Part shown: in pieces, positions 24,754-34,721 of the stretch
Layout: every line of letters begins with the position of its first letter
How positions within the stretch are numbered: the stretch's first letter is position 1
Source: Rhizobium chutanense
GTDB taxonomy: Bacteria; Pseudomonadota; Alphaproteobacteria; Rhizobiales; Rhizobiaceae
Length of the DNA stretch: 64,000 nt
Assembly (NCBI RefSeq): GCF_002531935.1
Contig: NZ_NWSV01000003.1
Span: 372,001 to 436,000, forward strand
Reading direction: 5' to 3'
Program-made: the position numbers and the translations under genes
Notes under the pieces: generated by a model
What the model saw: only the letters and a program-made list of their open reading frames with translations
Databases searched by the model: none
What the model was told of the DNA's origin: nothing

Positions 24754-25242
24754 ATGTGGTTTCTGATCAAAGGATCCTTCTGGTTTGGCCTTGTGCTCGT
24801 GCTTCTGTCCGTCTTCAGCACGGAGAGTTCCGACACGCTGGCGGGCGGCCCGCACCTGCAGCTTTCCGACGCGTTCACGGCGGCAAGCGGCGCCTATGAC
24901 TATCTCAGTGGCATGTGCTCGGAAAAACCCGAGGTCTGCACCAAGGGCGCCGAAACCATCACTGCGCTCGGCTATCGGGCCCGTGAAGGCGCCCGCGTCG
25001 CCTATGAACTTCTCGACAGCCAGTTCAAGGGCGAGGCGACGACGACGGCAAAGCCTGCCGCATCGCAGGCGCCGGTCGCCCTCAACATGCCGTCGCTGGC
25101 GGCACCCGCCATTCAGGACAAGGCGCGCGAAGCAAAGGCAGCGCTGAACCAGCCGATGCCGTACCGTCCGCCGGTCGATGACGACGCCCAGACCGTGGTG
25201 ACCGGCGCGATCCCGCTGCCGACGCCGAAGCCGGCGATCTGA
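24754..25242 (+). CDS. DUF5330 family membrane-anchored protein
   Basis: 162 residues. A single N-terminal helix (FLIKGSFWFGLVLVLLSVF) precedes LQLSDAFTAASGAYDYLSGMCSEKPEVCTKGAETITALGYRAREGARVAYELLDSQF, the DUF5330 domain with two Cys that may bridge in the periplasm. The rest is a Pro/Ala-rich tail ending PLPTPKPAI. ATG at 24754 is chosen because the membrane helix begins there; the upstream frame is not supported. Followed by a clear rho-independent terminator. Function unknown. Confidence 0.82.
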   Translation: MWFLIKGSFWFGLVLVLLSVFSTESSDTLAGGPHLQLSDAFTAASGAYDYLSGMCSEKPEVCTKGAETITALGYRAREGARVAYELLDSQFKGEATTTAKPAASQAPVALNMPSLAAPAIQDKAREAKAALNQPMPYRPPVDDDAQTVVTGAIPLPTPKPAI

Positions 25243-25368
25243 CGAAATTTCTGACGGGCATCCGCCCATAACCGTGCCATTTTTTTGAGCTTGCATCGGT
25301 GGTCCGCATGACGCGGAAATGCCCCATGCCTGACGTGCCTGCCCTGTTTTAATTCAGCATATTGCTGC

Positions 25369-25395
25369 GCCGTGAGGATGCCCATCCCTCACGGC
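25369..25395 (+). terminator. Rho-independent terminator
   Basis: GCCGTGAGG pairs perfectly with CCTCACGGC over a nine-base loop, followed by GTTTCTTTC. Ends the DUF5330 transcript. Confidence 0.75.
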
Positions 25396-25410
25396 GTTTC
25401 TTTCTCTACT

Positions 25411-25460
25411 GATGCAATTCCCGGCCAAACCGCGTCACACTTTTCCCGAAATTGCTTTAG
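25411..25460. repeat. Degenerate half of a RIME-like repeat
   Basis: The string from GATGCAATTCCCGGCCAAAC to CGAAATTGCTTTAG parallels the right half of the element at 61556-61654 (ACACAATTCCGGACGCAAAA ... GGAATTGCTCT). It lies directly in front of sufE. Similarity read by eye. Confidence 0.5.
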
Positions 25461-25518
25461 CGGTTCAAATCCGCCGGTCTTTCACCTATATGCACTGGTA
25501 AGATTGAAAGGCTTTCCC

Positions 25519-25941
25519 ATGGCATCCCTCGACCAGATCATCGACGACTTCACCTTCCTGGACGATTGGGAAGACCGCTATCGCTATGTCATCGAACTCG
25601 GCAAGGCGCTGCCGGAACTCGCCGAGGAGAAGCGCACCTCCGAAAACAAGGTGATGGGCTGCGCCAGCCAGGTCTGGCTGGTGACCCATGCGACCGGCAA
25701 TCCCGATAACCCCGTCATGGAGTTCGAGGGTGATTCCGACGCCCATATCGTGCGCGGCCTCGTCGCCATCGTGCTGGCCACCTATTCCGGCAAGGCGGCA
25801 GCCGAGATCGCCGGTCTCGATGCCTTCGAGATTTTCTCGAAGATCGGCCTGGTGGAGAACCTGTCATCGCAGCGTTCGAACGGGCTGCGGTCGATGGTCA
25901 ACAGGATCCGGGAAGAAGCCAGGGTTCGAGCCGCGGCCTGA
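25519..25941 (+). CDS. sufE: Cysteine desulfuration protein SufE
   Basis: 140 residues. LDQIIDDFTFLDDWEDRYRYVIELGKALPELAEEKRTSENKVMGCASQVWLV is the SufE signature, with the sulfur-accepting Cys in VMGCASQVW (Cys51). SufE takes persulfide sulfur from the SufS desulfurase for iron-sulfur cluster assembly. ATG at 25519 is the conserved start; a longer frame from 25372 starts inside a terminator. Isolated from the suf operon, as is common in Rhizobiales. Confidence 0.93.
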   Translation: MASLDQIIDDFTFLDDWEDRYRYVIELGKALPELAEEKRTSENKVMGCASQVWLVTHATGNPDNPVMEFEGDSDAHIVRGLVAIVLATYSGKAAAEIAGLDAFEIFSKIGLVENLSSQRSNGLRSMVNRIREEARVRAAA

Positions 25942-26168
25942 ACGCGACCGTAGCCGATCGACTTTGAGAGGCCGGCCAATCGATTCGGAAAACGCTTCCT
26001 GCCGAATCGAGTATATTACCACCCGCTCATAGTATAGGAATCATTCTCAGCCCGCCGGCAAAGCATAAGATGGGGATCGCTCACATTATCCGGGGCACCC
26101 GCTCGAATCATTTTCGGCGGTATGAAATACTGGGTGATTATTGTCATCGCCTTGAAACGGCAAACAAA

Positions 26169-26192
26169 AAAGCCGGGCGCAAACCCGGCTTT
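26169..26192 (-). terminator. Rho-independent terminator of mucR
   Basis: AAAGCCGGG and CCCGGCTTT form a 9-bp stem with a six-base loop. On the minus strand it is followed by TTTTGTTT, so it ends mucR; on the plus strand it is followed by TGTCG only. Confidence 0.8.
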
Positions 26193-26215
26193 TGTCGTCG
26201 ATGCTTCGAAAAAGC

Positions 26216-26647
26216 TCAGCCGCGGCCGCGCTTGCGACGCTGGCCAAGGCCCATCTCCTTTGCCAGGCGCGAACGCGCTTCGGCATAAGCGGGGGCTACC
26301 ATCGGGTAATCGGTCGGCAGGTCCCACTTCTCGCGGTATTCTTCCGGCGAGAGGCTGTGATGGGTCATCAGATGACGCTTGAGGGACTTGAAGTTGCCGC
26401 CGCATTCCAAACACGTGATCTGCTCGTCCTGTACGGACTTGCGGACAGAAACTGCAGGCTTCTGTTTTTCGACGATCGCCGCAGCAGGCTGCGGTACGGA
26501 CGTGTTGCTCAGTGCCGAATGCACGTCGGAAATCAGATTAGCCAGGTCGCTGACCGGGACAACATGGTTGCTGACATAAGCCGCGACGATGTCGGCCGTC
26601 AGTTCCACAAGCAGCTCCGGCGCATTGCCGGTCGCCATATCCGTCAT
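26216..26647 (-). CDS. mucR: MucR/Ros family zinc-finger regulator
   Basis: 143 residues, the family's usual length. The single zinc finger has Cys79-x2-Cys82-x9-His92-x4-His97 within [21 protein letters not shown], followed by [40 protein letters not shown], the conserved Ros C-terminus. The N-terminal [17 protein letters not shown] is the oligomerisation region. It represses or silences AT-rich promoters of exopolysaccharide, motility and cell-cycle genes in rhizobia and represses itself. ATG at 26647 follows AGGAG. In R. leguminosarum and R. etli the orthologue is called rosR. Confidence 0.93.
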   Translation of the reverse strand: MTDMATGNAPELLVELTADIVAAYVSNHVVPVSDLANLISDVHSALSNTSVPQPAAAIVEKQKPAVSVRKSVQDEQITCLECGGNFKSLKRHLMTHHSLSPEEYREKWDLPTDYPMVAPAYAEARSRLAKEMGLGQRRKRGRG

Positions 26648-27086
26648 ATTTTTTCTCCTGTTAGCATGCTCAAACGGCCTTTGACTGATACGCCAAAGAC
26701 CCGCCTCGTAGAAGCGAACAGCAAAAGCACGGGAAGCGACCTTCTGTTTCGAAAAACGCGAAATCCACCCCTAGATTCCGAAGAGCGAGACCTGTTCTTA
26801 TACTGCCTGACTGCAAACCACTACGTCATGCCCCAGGCGATGGCCTCAGTTAGACATGAAAAATCAAAACTGAGGGACTTGGAAGCAGTACGATTGTAAT
26901 TCACAATCAGAACTCTACTTGCATTTTCAAATAGCATCGTTTGGCCAAAAGGCCAATTATTATTTGTCGTTTTTCTTGAGAAAAAATGACGGATGAAGAA
27001 TTAAGGCACGCTTGGGCAAGCTTTACTCACAGCTTCCTGTGCATAAGTTTTGCATAAATCTGGTAAAGCAGCGAAACGGCATAGGC
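26648..27086. other. 439-bp AT-rich control region upstream of mucR
   Basis: No gene supported. GC falls well below the flanks, especially at 26880-27000. TTGGCC-AAAA-GGCCAA at 26941-26956 is a perfect hairpin followed by TTATTATTT. Long, AT-rich leaders of this type are the usual MucR/Ros targets, so autoregulation is likely. The 3' end of the mnh transcript also falls here. Confidence 0.5.
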
Positions 27087-27419
27087 TCAGCGCTTGCCGA
27101 GATCGTCGCGCACCGAGACGGCGCCGAGCTGATATCCCGAAAGGTGGGTGGCCCTTGCCAGCAGATGGGCGGAAACCGGCGCCGTCAGCAACAAAAAGAC
27201 GAAGCCGGCAATGGCGCGGGCGAGAATCGCCAGATCCTCGGAATAGAGGCCGGCGGCAAGCAGCAGCAGGCCGGAGCCGACTGTTCCCACCTTCGAAGCC
27301 GCGTGCATGCGCGTATAGAGATCGGGCAGCCGGACGAGGCCGATCGCCGCGACAAGCGCAAAGAGCGCGCCTGATATCAGCAGCAGAGCGGTGAACCCAG
27401 CGAGGATATAATCCATCAT
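27087..27419 (-). CDS. mnhG: Na+(K+)/H+ antiporter subunit G
   Basis: 110 residues with three membrane helices. [35 protein letters not shown] is the MnhG/PhaG signature. The first ATG at 27419 overlaps the mnhF stop as ATGA. It is the last gene of the seven-gene operon. The tail [13 protein letters not shown] is cytoplasmic. Confidence 0.93.
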   Translation of the reverse strand: MMDYILAGFTALLLISGALFALVAAIGLVRLPDLYTRMHAASKVGTVGSGLLLLAAGLYSEDLAILARAIAGFVFLLLTAPVSAHLLARATHLSGYQLGAVSVRDDLGKR

Positions 27420-27787
27420 CGCTTTTTCCCTCCCGCGTGACGCTTTTTTGCGCTGGCCTTTGCCGAGGAGTTGGCCTTTGCCGGAGAAGTGGGCGCCGGC
27501 GACTTGATGTTGCCGCGCGACAGCACGAATCGGGCGAAGGCGACGGTCGCCAGGAAACCGACAAGGCCGAGCGAGATGGCGATATCGATATAGAGCGAAA
27601 AGCCGGTCTTGACCGCAATGACGGCGATGAGACCGATTGATATGCCGGTCAGCATATCGAGGGCGAGGATGCGGTCCGGCAAGGTCGGGCCGGCAACGAC
27701 GCGCCAGACGGTCAGAATCAGCGCCAGGCCGAGGATGATGAGGGCGGCCGAGGATGCGGCAGCGACGATGGCGGCAGGTGTGATCAC
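27416..27787 (-). CDS. mnhF: Antiporter subunit F
   Basis: 123 residues with three helices. [62 protein letters not shown] is the MnhF/PhaF pattern. It carries an unusual C-terminal tail of about 30 residues rich in Lys, Ala and Ser ([20 protein letters not shown]) that is not part of the core fold. Overlaps mnhE and mnhG by 4 bp each. Confidence 0.92.
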   Translation of the reverse strand: MITPAAIVAAASSAALIILGLALILTVWRVVAGPTLPDRILALDMLTGISIGLIAVIAVKTGFSLYIDIAISLGLVGFLATVAFARFVLSRGNIKSPAPTSPAKANSSAKASAKKRHAGGKKR

Positions 27788-28257
27788 CGGAAGGCCTCCA
27801 TGATCTTGCGCTCGAAACCATTGGCGATATCACGCTTGGCTGTCTCGGGATCGGAACAATCGAGCGCGTGGACATAGAGCGTGCGGCGATCTGTGGAGAC
27901 GTCGACCGAAAGCGTGCCGGGCGTCAGGGTGATGAGATTTGCGAGCAAGGTAATCTCGAAATCGCTCGTCACCGTCAGAGGAAAAGCAAAAATACCGGGT
28001 TTCAGCTTCATATTGGGCGAGAGGACGGTGAGCGTGACCCTCCAGGCCGACAGCGACAACTCCTTCAGGAACAGCGCGGCAAGCGAAAGCACCCGGCCGA
28101 CGCGGCGGATATATCCTTTGCCGCCGAAGGGCTCGCGGATGATGGTGAGCGCCACCGCGCCGAGCAGGAAGCCGAAAACCAGATTATGCAGCGAGGCGCT
28201 GCCGGTAAGAGAGACCCAGGCAACGGCCAGCAGCAGGTTGAAGAGAAAGGCGATCAT
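27784..28257 (-). CDS. mnhE: Antiporter subunit E
   Basis: 157 residues. Two N-terminal helices ([33 protein letters not shown]) and a cytoplasmic domain with [47 protein letters not shown], the MnhE hallmark. Start ATG 28257 overlaps the mnhD stop by 4 bp; the longer frame runs through mnhD. It is a structural partner in the antiporter complex. Confidence 0.93.
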   Translation of the reverse strand: MIAFLFNLLLAVAWVSLTGSASLHNLVFGFLLGAVALTIIREPFGGKGYIRRVGRVLSLAALFLKELSLSAWRVTLTVLSPNMKLKPGIFAFPLTVTSDFEITLLANLITLTPGTLSVDVSTDRRTLYVHALDCSDPETAKRDIANGFERKIMEAFR

Positions 28258-29828
28258 CGCACGCCTCCAGGAAAGACCGAATGAAGATAGGCCTGCGGAT
28301 CGGCAAGGCCGGCGGCGGCCGCTTGCGACAGCGCCAGCAGCCGGTCCGGCAGGATGCCGAAGCCGATGACCAGAGCCGTCAGTGCGGCAAGCGGCAGGCT
28401 GGTGCGCCATTCGGCTTTCGACGGGGTCAGAACGACCGGCGCCGGGCGCCAATAGGCGAGCAGGAAAAGGCGGCCGAAGGCGATCGTCGTCAGGAGACCG
28501 CCGGCAAGGATTGCCGCCGACAACCACCCGGCACCGAGATCGAGCGCGGCCTTGACGAGAATGACTTTTGGCCAGAAGCCGGAAAAGGGCGGCAGGCCGC
28601 AGGCGGCCAGGAAAAGCACGAGGGAGAGTGCGGCAAAGCCGCCGCTTTGACGATAGAGCCCGCCGAGATTTGACAGCGCAAAGCCGCCGCCACGCCGGGC
28701 GATCTCGCCGGCGGCAAGATAAAGCGCCGTCATCAGCACCATGGAATGGAGCGCATAGAAGACCGCGCCGCTGATGCCATCAATGCCACCGCCGGGGCCG
28801 CCGACGGGGCCGCCGCCGAGAGCGACGCCGGCGAGCATGTTGCCGATGCCCGATATGACGATATAGCCGAACAGCCTGCGAATATCGTTTTCGGCAAGCG
28901 CACCGAGAGCGCCGACGACAATGGTCGCGGCGGCGGCGAGCGCAATCACCGGGGTCAGTTCCTGGCGTTCTACCGGCAGCAGCATCACCATCACCCGGAT
29001 CAGCGCGTAAATGCCGACCTTGGTGAGCAGGCCGGCAAACAGCGCCGAGACGACGATGCGCGGCGTATGATAGGCCGCGGGCAGCCAGAAATTGACCGGG
29101 AAGGCCGCCGCCTTCATGGCGAAGGCGAGCAGAAAGAGGCTCGCCAGCGTCATCAGCGGCGCCGTGCCGCGCAAATCCCTCGCCCTTGCAGCGATATCGG
29201 CCATGTTGAGCGTGCCGAAGGCGGCATAGAGGATGCCGACGCCGATCAGGAACAGCGTCGTGGCGATGAGGTTCAGCACCGCATATTTCAGCGCGCCGTC
29301 GATCTGTTGGCGTTCGGAGCCGAGGATGATCAGCCCGAAGGAGGAAATCAGCAGCACCTCGAACCAGACGTAGAGATTGAAGACGTCGCCGGTGAGAAAG
29401 GCGCCGCTGACGCCGGCCATCAGCAGCATGAGCAGCGGGAAGAAGCCGTAGCGGCGGCCGCTTTCACCGATATCGGCCAGCGCATAGATGCCGCCGGCGA
29501 GCGCTGCAAGGGCTGCGGTGAACGCCAGCAGCGCCCCGAGAAGATCGACGGTGAAGGCGATGCCGAAGGGCGGCAGCCAGCGCCCCATAACCATGGTGAG
29601 CGGTCCTTCGGCAGCGACCTTGGCAAGCAGCGCCGCATCGATCAGAGCCAGGCCCGCAAGGCCGGATATGGCAAGCCCGGCCTGCAGGCGCGGATAGGCG
29701 CGCAGCATCAGCAGGACGGCGCCGAGCGCGATGCAATGGACGACCGGCAGGACGGCGAGCCAATGGGCGATCGGCACCGGGGCGGTGATCAGGGCGGCGG
29801 AGAGATCGACGGTGGTGGGGGCGGCCAT
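28254..29828 (-). CDS. mnhD: Antiporter subunit D (proton-pumping type)
   Basis: 524 residues with about 14 helices, homologous to the NuoL/M/N family. NLYVWFEVLLISSFGLIILG carries the conserved Glu, and FWLPAAYHTPRIVVSALFAGLLTKVGIYALIRV the lysine helix used in proton transfer. A glycine-rich loop (GGGPVGGPGGG near residue 350) sits before the helix AVFYALHSMVLMTALYLA and is unusual. GGAGG precedes the ATG. A 58-bp gap separates it from mnhC, the only non-overlapping junction in the operon. Confidence 0.94.
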   Translation of the reverse strand: MAAPTTVDLSAALITAPVPIAHWLAVLPVVHCIALGAVLLMLRAYPRLQAGLAISGLAGLALIDAALLAKVAAEGPLTMVMGRWLPPFGIAFTVDLLGALLAFTAALAALAGGIYALADIGESGRRYGFFPLLMLLMAGVSGAFLTGDVFNLYVWFEVLLISSFGLIILGSERQQIDGALKYAVLNLIATTLFLIGVGILYAAFGTLNMADIAARARDLRGTAPLMTLASLFLLAFAMKAAAFPVNFWLPAAYHTPRIVVSALFAGLLTKVGIYALIRVMVMLLPVERQELTPVIALAAAATIVVGALGALAENDIRRLFGYIVISGIGNMLAGVALGGGPVGGPGGGIDGISGAVFYALHSMVLMTALYLAAGEIARRGGGFALSNLGGLYRQSGGFAALSLVLFLAACGLPPFSGFWPKVILVKAALDLGAGWLSAAILAGGLLTTIAFGRLFLLAYWRPAPVVLTPSKAEWRTSLPLAALTALVIGFGILPDRLLALSQAAAAGLADPQAYLHSVFPGGVR

Positions 29829-29886
29829 CAGGGGTGGCCTCCGCTATCGCGAGAGAGGGCCTGCCGTGTGGTGCCAAACATCCGCA

Positions 29887-30267
29887 TCAATACCCCAATG
29901 GCGGCAGCGGCCGGTCGTCGGGCTCGGCGGCGCGCATCTGGCTGGTGTCGTCGGTGCCGAGGTCCTGATAGGCGCGGTAGGTCAGCACCAGCAGGAAGGC
30001 AAGGAAGGAAAAGGAGATGACGATCGCCGTCAGGATGAGCGCCTGCGGCAGCGGGTTGGCCGCGCCTTCGGGCAGGCTGTCGAGGCCCGCCGGGATGATC
30101 GGCGGGACTTCGCGCGTCAGCCGGCCCGATGTAAAGAGCAGCAGATTGACCGAGTTGCCGAGGATGGCGATGCCAAGCACGATGCGGATCGTGAATTTCG
30201 ACAGCAGGAGATAGATGGCGGCGGCAAAGAACAGGCCGACGAGGATCGAAAGAAGGGGCTCCATCAT
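29887..30267 (-). CDS. mnhC: Antiporter subunit C (NuoK-like)
   Basis: 126 residues with three helices. [41 protein letters not shown] is the NuoK/MnhC pattern; [28 protein letters not shown] is the third helix. The C-terminal tail ends in PPLGY. Overlaps mnhB by 4 bp. Confidence 0.93.
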   Translation of the reverse strand: MMEPLLSILVGLFFAAAIYLLLSKFTIRIVLGIAILGNSVNLLLFTSGRLTREVPPIIPAGLDSLPEGAANPLPQALILTAIVISFSFLAFLLVLTYRAYQDLGTDDTSQMRAAEPDDRPLPPLGY

Positions 30268-30683
30268 TCCATCTCCTTTTCTTCCAATGCCAGGGCAATC
30301 GAGGTGATGGCCCCGAAGACGACGAGATAGACGCCGACATCAAAGAGCATGACGCTCGACAGCGGCACTTCGAGACCGAAGAGATCCGGATAGATCCAGA
30401 GGCCGGTCATGAAGGGAACGGCAAAAAACAGGGAAAGAAGGCCGGCTGCCGTCGACAGCAGCAGGCCGAAGCCGGCAATCGACAGCGGATGAAAAAACAG
30501 CGCCCGGCGAACGGCGGCGACGCCGAGGGCAATGCCGTAGATTGCCAGTCCCGAGGCGGCGATCAGCCCGCCGATGAAGCCGCCGCCCGGCTCGTTATGG
30601 CCGCGCAACAGCACGAAAACCGAAAAAAGCAGCATCAGCGTGGTGAGGAACGGAGCGATGGTGCGGAAGATCAGGGTGTTCAT
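30264..30683 (-). CDS. mnhB: Antiporter subunit B
   Basis: 139 residues with four helices. [46 protein letters not shown] is the MnhB domain (HNEPGGGF is its signature). The C-terminus EEKEME is acidic. Overlaps both mnhA and mnhC by 4 bp. Confidence 0.94.
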   Translation of the reverse strand: MNTLIFRTIAPFLTTLMLLFSVFVLLRGHNEPGGGFIGGLIAASGLAIYGIALGVAAVRRALFFHPLSIAGFGLLLSTAAGLLSLFFAVPFMTGLWIYPDLFGLEVPLSSVMLFDVGVYLVVFGAITSIALALEEKEME

Positions 30684-33046
30684 CGGCCCTCCGCCTCCAG
30701 CGCGGGATCATTGGCGGCAAGCTTGCGCTCGCTGCCGGCACGGATACGGATCAGCGCCAGGATGGCCAGGCCGGTGACGGCGACGACGGCGATTTCGCCA
30801 AGCGTGTCGGTGCCGCGGAAATCGACGATGATGACGTTGACGACATTGGCACCGTGGGCAATCGATTTCGAATAGGTATTGAAGAAGAGCGTCAGCGCAT
30901 CATTGAACGGCGCCTGCGTTGCCCGCATCAGCAGAAGCGTGAAGCCGAGGCCGCAAGCCAGTGCAAGCGCGCCGTCGAAGAGCCCGTGTGCGAGCGGGCG
31001 CCGATCGCCCGGCGAGAGACGGAGTCTGGTCATGACCAGAGCGAGGATGACCACCGACAGGGTTTCGACCATGAACTGGGTGAAAGCCAGATCCGGTGCG
31101 CCGAACAGCAGGAAGATGATGGCGACGGCAAAGCCCTGGATACCGAGCGAGACGATCGCCGTCAGCCGGTCGCGGGCGACGAGCACGGCGGCAAGGCCGA
31201 AGGCCGCAATCAGCAAGACCGCCCATTCATGGAGCCCGACATCGGCCGGCCAGGCGGGAGGGCGCGGCAGTTCACCATAGACGACAGGAGGAATGAGGAG
31301 GATGGCGGCGACCGCGAGGAAGGTGCAGGTGACATAGATCTGCAGCCGCCCCGGCTGGAGGACACGCATGAGCCGGCCGGCAAAGCGGACAAGCCCCGAT
31401 ATGGCGAGGTCGAAACCGTGATCCGGCCCGCGCCCGGCCGCGCTGAGGAAACCGGCCATCGCCGAGCGGGCGGGCGCGAGCTGCCAGTATAGGCCGATAC
31501 CGAGCAGTATGGTCAGGGCGGAGAGTACCAGGGGAAGGCCTGGATGCAACGCCAACGAAATGTCGATGTCGGCGGGGGTCTGGCGGATGGCGGCTGCGAT
31601 CGGCGAGGACAGGACAGCGTGGGTGAAATTCGAAAAGACCGCGGCAAATAGGCCGAGGGCGGCGAGAACGGCCGGGCCGAGCCAGAGCAGGACGGGCGCT
31701 TCGTGCGGATGTTTCGGCGTCTCCAGCGGCCGGCCGAGAAAGGGTTTCAGCCCGACAGCGAAGGCGACGGCAAACATCAGCGCGTTGCCGAAGACGGTTA
31801 TGGCGGTGAACGTCAGCGCGCGGACATCGCCGCCGACCAATGCCGTATAGATCTCCTCCTTGGCGAGGAAGCCGAAGAAGGGCGGCAGGCCGGCCATCGA
31901 CAACGCCGCCGCAACTGCGATGATCCATGTCAGCGGCATCGCCCGCATCAGGCCGCCGAGCCTGGTGATATCGCGCGTGCCGGTTTCGTGATCGATGATG
32001 CCGGCGACCATGAACAGCGCACCTTTGAAGAGGCAATGCGCCACCAGATAGAGTGCCGCCGCCGCCACCGCATGTTCCGAGCCGAAACCGATCAGCATGA
32101 CCAGCAGGCCGAGCGAGGAAACGGTGGAATAGGCGAGCTTGAGCTTCAGGTCGGTCTGGCCGATGGCAAATGCGGCGCCGACCACCAGCGTCAGCCCGCC
32201 GAAGAAAGGCAGAAGGATTTCCCAGGCGGTGGTCGCCCCCATGATGGGGTTGAGCCGCATCAGCAGATAGACGCCGGCCTTCACCATGGTGGCCGAATGC
32301 AGGTAGGCCGACACCGGCGTCGGCGCCTCCATGGCGTTCGGCAGCCAGAAATGGAAGGGAAACTGCGCCGACTTGGTGAAGGCGCCGCCCAGAACCAGGA
32401 TAAGGACAGCGAGATAGGCGGGGCTTTCGCGGACGAGATCGCCAAATCCCATCAGCTCGGACATCCGGGCGACGCCGGTGACGTTCCAGAGCAGCAGCAG
32501 GCCAGCGAGCAGGCAGAGCCCTCCCCCGCCGGTCACGACCAAGGCCTGCAGGGCGGCGCGGCGGGCCGCCGCTCGCTCGTGATCGAAGCCGATCAGCAGG
32601 AAGGAGGTGATCGATGTCAGTTCCCAGAAGATGAAGAGCATCAGGAAACTGTCGGAAACGACGACGCCGAGCATGGCGCCCATGAACAGGAAGATGAAGG
32701 AGAAGAAGCGGCCCTGATCCTTGTGTGCCTTGAGGTAGCCGCCGGCATAAAGCACGATCAGGGTGCCGATGCCGGTGATCAGCAGCGCGAAGGCGAGCGA
32801 CAGGCCGTCGAGGAGCCAGGAGAAGGAGAGATTGAAACTCGGCACCCAGGCATAACCGCCGGTAACGACTTCGCCGCGCGCGATCTTGGGAATGAAACGC
32901 AGGAAATGCAGGAAGGCCAGCAAGGGCGCGATCGCCAGCAGCCAGGCGCCGTTGGCGCCGAAGATGCGGATGACGACGGGGGCGACAAGGGCGCCGGCAA
33001 GCGGCAGACACAGGGCCAGAAATGTCAGAGCCGTGACATCGGCCAT
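30680..33046 (-). CDS. mnhA: Antiporter subunit A (NuoL-like, with MbhD/E-type C-domain)
   Basis: 788 residues with about 20 helices. The N-terminal two thirds follow Nuo[49 protein letters not shown] and [39 protein letters not shown] carry the key Glu, Lys and His residues. The last third ([67 protein letters not shown]) is the small helical domain that precedes subunit B in other systems. The complex exports Na+ or K+ against H+; in Sinorhizobium related pha genes serve K+ efflux and symbiosis. First gene of mnhABCDEFG. Confidence 0.94.
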   Translation of the reverse strand: MADVTALTFLALCLPLAGALVAPVVIRIFGANGAWLLAIAPLLAFLHFLRFIPKIARGEVVTGGYAWVPSFNLSFSWLLDGLSLAFALLITGIGTLIVLYAGGYLKAHKDQGRFFSFIFLFMGAMLGVVVSDSFLMLFIFWELTSITSFLLIGFDHERAAARRAALQALVVTGGGGLCLLAGLLLLWNVTGVARMSELMGFGDLVRESPAYLAVLILVLGGAFTKSAQFPFHFWLPNAMEAPTPVSAYLHSATMVKAGVYLLMRLNPIMGATTAWEILLPFFGGLTLVVGAAFAIGQTDLKLKLAYSTVSSLGLLVMLIGFGSEHAVAAAALYLVAHCLFKGALFMVAGIIDHETGTRDITRLGGLMRAMPLTWIIAVAAALSMAGLPPFFGFLAKEEIYTALVGGDVRALTFTAITVFGNALMFAVAFAVGLKPFLGRPLETPKHPHEAPVLLWLGPAVLAALGLFAAVFSNFTHAVLSSPIAAAIRQTPADIDISLALHPGLPLVLSALTILLGIGLYWQLAPARSAMAGFLSAAGRGPDHGFDLAISGLVRFAGRLMRVLQPGRLQIYVTCTFLAVAAILLIPPVVYGELPRPPAWPADVGLHEWAVLLIAAFGLAAVLVARDRLTAIVSLGIQGFAVAIIFLLFGAPDLAFTQFMVETLSVVILALVMTRLRLSPGDRRPLAHGLFDGALALACGLGFTLLLMRATQAPFNDALTLFFNTYSKSIAHGANVVNVIIVDFRGTDTLGEIAVVAVTGLAILALIRIRAGSERKLAANDPALEAEGR

Positions 33047-33157
33047 GTCCCCTCCCCAACCGCGGTAAACGAAGCGCCGGCGAAAACCGGCCCGTCTTCT
33101 GACTTAGGCGAAACAGGAGAGGGTCTCAAGCGATTTCGCCCATAGGGCGAAGGCAAT

Positions 33158-33272
33158 CAGGCTATCGACCGGGCCGCCGCCAGGCTGTCGTCCGGGCCGC
33201 CGTCAAGCCGTCGTCCGGGCCGCCATCAGGCTGTCGTCCGGGCCGCCGTCAGGCCGTCGTCCGGGAAAGACG
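33158..33272. repeat. 23-bp minisatellite, five units
   Basis: Units start at 33158, 33181, 33204, 33227 and 33250. The second and fourth begin CAGGCTGTCGTCCGGGCCGC; the fifth breaks off after CCGTCGTCCGGG. Few mismatches separate the units. It lies 112 bp upstream of mnhA, and the last unit supplies the final codons and stop (SRTTA, TGA) of the 71-residue gene at 33249-33464. Confidence 0.85.
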
Positions 33273-33464
33273 CGTCAGCAGCCGGGCGATGCCGCCGTGC
33301 AGAACGAAGACCAGAAGCGTCAGCGGCCAGATCAGGCAGGCGAACAGCCCGGCGAGACGATGGAGCGTCAAGCCGTCATGGTTGGCCCAGCCTTCCAACA
33401 GTGTGACCGCCATGGCCGCCAGAGCGACGAGGCCGTAGAGCAGGACAATTGCTGCTTCAAACAC
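33249..33464 (-). CDS. 71-residue two-helix membrane protein
   Basis: Two hydrophobic helices at about 2-22 (FEAAIVLLYGLVALAAMAVTLLEG) and 37-57 (LAGLFACLIWPLTLLVFVLHGG), a polar turn with HDGLTLHRL, and a basic C-terminal end RLLTRLSRTTA that is encoded by the minisatellite. No named family. It stands divergent from msrB, upstream of mnhA on the same strand but across the repeat. Confidence 0.55.
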   Translation of the reverse strand: MFEAAIVLLYGLVALAAMAVTLLEGWANHDGLTLHRLAGLFACLIWPLTLLVFVLHGGIARLLTRLSRTTA

Positions 33465-33653
33465 CAGTGATTCCCCAATGCACGTAACATTAACCCTAAC
33501 AGAAAACTCCTAACGGATGTAAGAGCAAGCGTCCTCCTCCAAAAGCGGTACACGGCGAATTGGGCAGGATGGTGCCCAAGGCTTGATGAATCGGAGACGG
33601 CGCACCACATTTTCTCGCAAAACGGAACCGCCCCTCGACGAAAGGAGCATGGC

Positions 33654-34067
33654 ATGTCCGAAACTGCAACCACCGCCAAGATCCATAAGACCGATGCGGA
33701 ATGGAAAGAGCAGCTCACCCCCGAGCAATACCGCATCACCCGCCAGCACGGCACCGAGCGCGCCTTCACCGGCCCCTACTGGGATTCCTTCGAGACCGGG
33801 CTTTACCGCTGCGTCGGCTGCAATGCGCCGCTTTTCCGCTCCGACACCAAATTCGATGCCGGCTGCGGCTGGCCGAGCTATTTCGAAGCGGTATCGCCCG
33901 ATGCGGTGACCGAACATCGCGACACGGCCTTTGGCATGGTGCGCACCGAAATCCGCTGCGGCAGCTGCGAAGCCCATCTCGGCCACGTCTTCCCCGACGG
34001 CCCGCCGCCGACCGGCCTGCGCTACTGCATCAATGGACATGCCATGGTGTTCGAGGCGGGGAAGTAA
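33654..34067 (+). CDS. msrB: Peptide methionine (R)-S-oxide reductase
   Basis: 137 residues. RYCINGHAM holds the catalytic Cys125; zinc ligands are C53-x2-C56 (CVGC) and C102-x2-C105 (CGSC). GCGWPSYF and the region [29 protein letters not shown] are MsrB signatures. It repairs oxidised methionine in the cytoplasm with thioredoxin. AAGGAG precedes ATG 33654. The overlapping frame at 33583 is a shadow. Confidence 0.96.
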   Translation: MSETATTAKIHKTDAEWKEQLTPEQYRITRQHGTERAFTGPYWDSFETGLYRCVGCNAPLFRSDTKFDAGCGWPSYFEAVSPDAVTEHRDTAFGMVRTEIRCGSCEAHLGHVFPDGPPPTGLRYCINGHAMVFEAGK

Positions 34068-34151
34068 GGCGATCTCGACCCGCGATCGGCAAGCGGCTCA
34101 TCCGGATGCGATGAGCCTCTGACCTTTTATGTCGTTCAAGGAGGAGAAGCC

Positions 34152-34679
34152 GTGCCGCGAAACATCCTGAAGACCGACCGGCTGATATTGCGGGAGATCA
34201 CGCCTGAGGACCTCCCGCTTCTCCACCGTATTTTCGGCGATGCCGAATGCATGCGCTATTATCCTGGCGTAAAGAGCTTCGACGAAACCGCACGCTGGTT
34301 TCAGCGGCTCGCCTTCGACAGTTATACGGGCCACGGTTTCGGCCTCTGGGCGGTGACGGATCGGCGGAGCGGCGACTTGCTTGGTGATTGCGGCATCACA
34401 TTGCAGGAAACCTCTGCGGGGCTGGAACCCGAGATCGGCTATCACCTGTGGCGCGACCATTGGGGCAAGGGCTATGCGGCCGAGGCGGCGATTGCGTGTC
34501 GAGATTACGCGCTTGATACGCTGAGCCTGGCGCGTATCGTCTCCATCGTCAGGCCCGACAATATTCGCTCGCAACGGGTCGCGGAGCAGGTGCATCGGCG
34601 GCGGGAAGCATTCCTCAAAGCCGCAAGCCTCGATGGCAGCGCGGTGGAATTCCACCTCTATATTACGGAGAAGTTGTAG
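34152..34679 (+). CDS. GNAT acetyltransferase (RimJ/RimL type)
   Basis: 175 residues from GTG at 34152, after GAGGAG. LKTDRLILREITPEDLPLLHRIFGDAECMRYYPG is the RimJ/L-like N-terminus, and EIGYHLWRDHWGKGYAAEAAIACRDYAL carries the acetyl-CoA pyrophosphate loop W-G-K-G-Y-A. The end (EQVHRRREAFLKAASLDGSAVEFHLY) is normal. Substrate, protein N-terminus or small amine, is not determined. Downstream is repeat copy B. Confidence 0.9.
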   Translation: MPRNILKTDRLILREITPEDLPLLHRIFGDAECMRYYPGVKSFDETARWFQRLAFDSYTGHGFGLWAVTDRRSGDLLGDCGITLQETSAGLEPEIGYHLWRDHWGKGYAAEAAIACRDYALDTLSLARIVSIVRPDNIRSQRVAEQVHRRREAFLKAASLDGSAVEFHLYITEKL

Positions 34680-34721
34680 GGAAATTCAGACCTGAGACCG
34701 CCCCCTCATCAGGTGCCGCTC

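Noticed and set aside
26192..26899. Plus-strand frame of 235 residues across mucR
   Set aside because: The opposite strand holds MucR with its zinc finger and a terminator; this frame starts inside the terminator stem.
27028..27041. CACAG-CTTC-CTGTG hairpin after mnhG
   Set aside because: Only five pairs and no T-run; too weak to call as the operon terminator.
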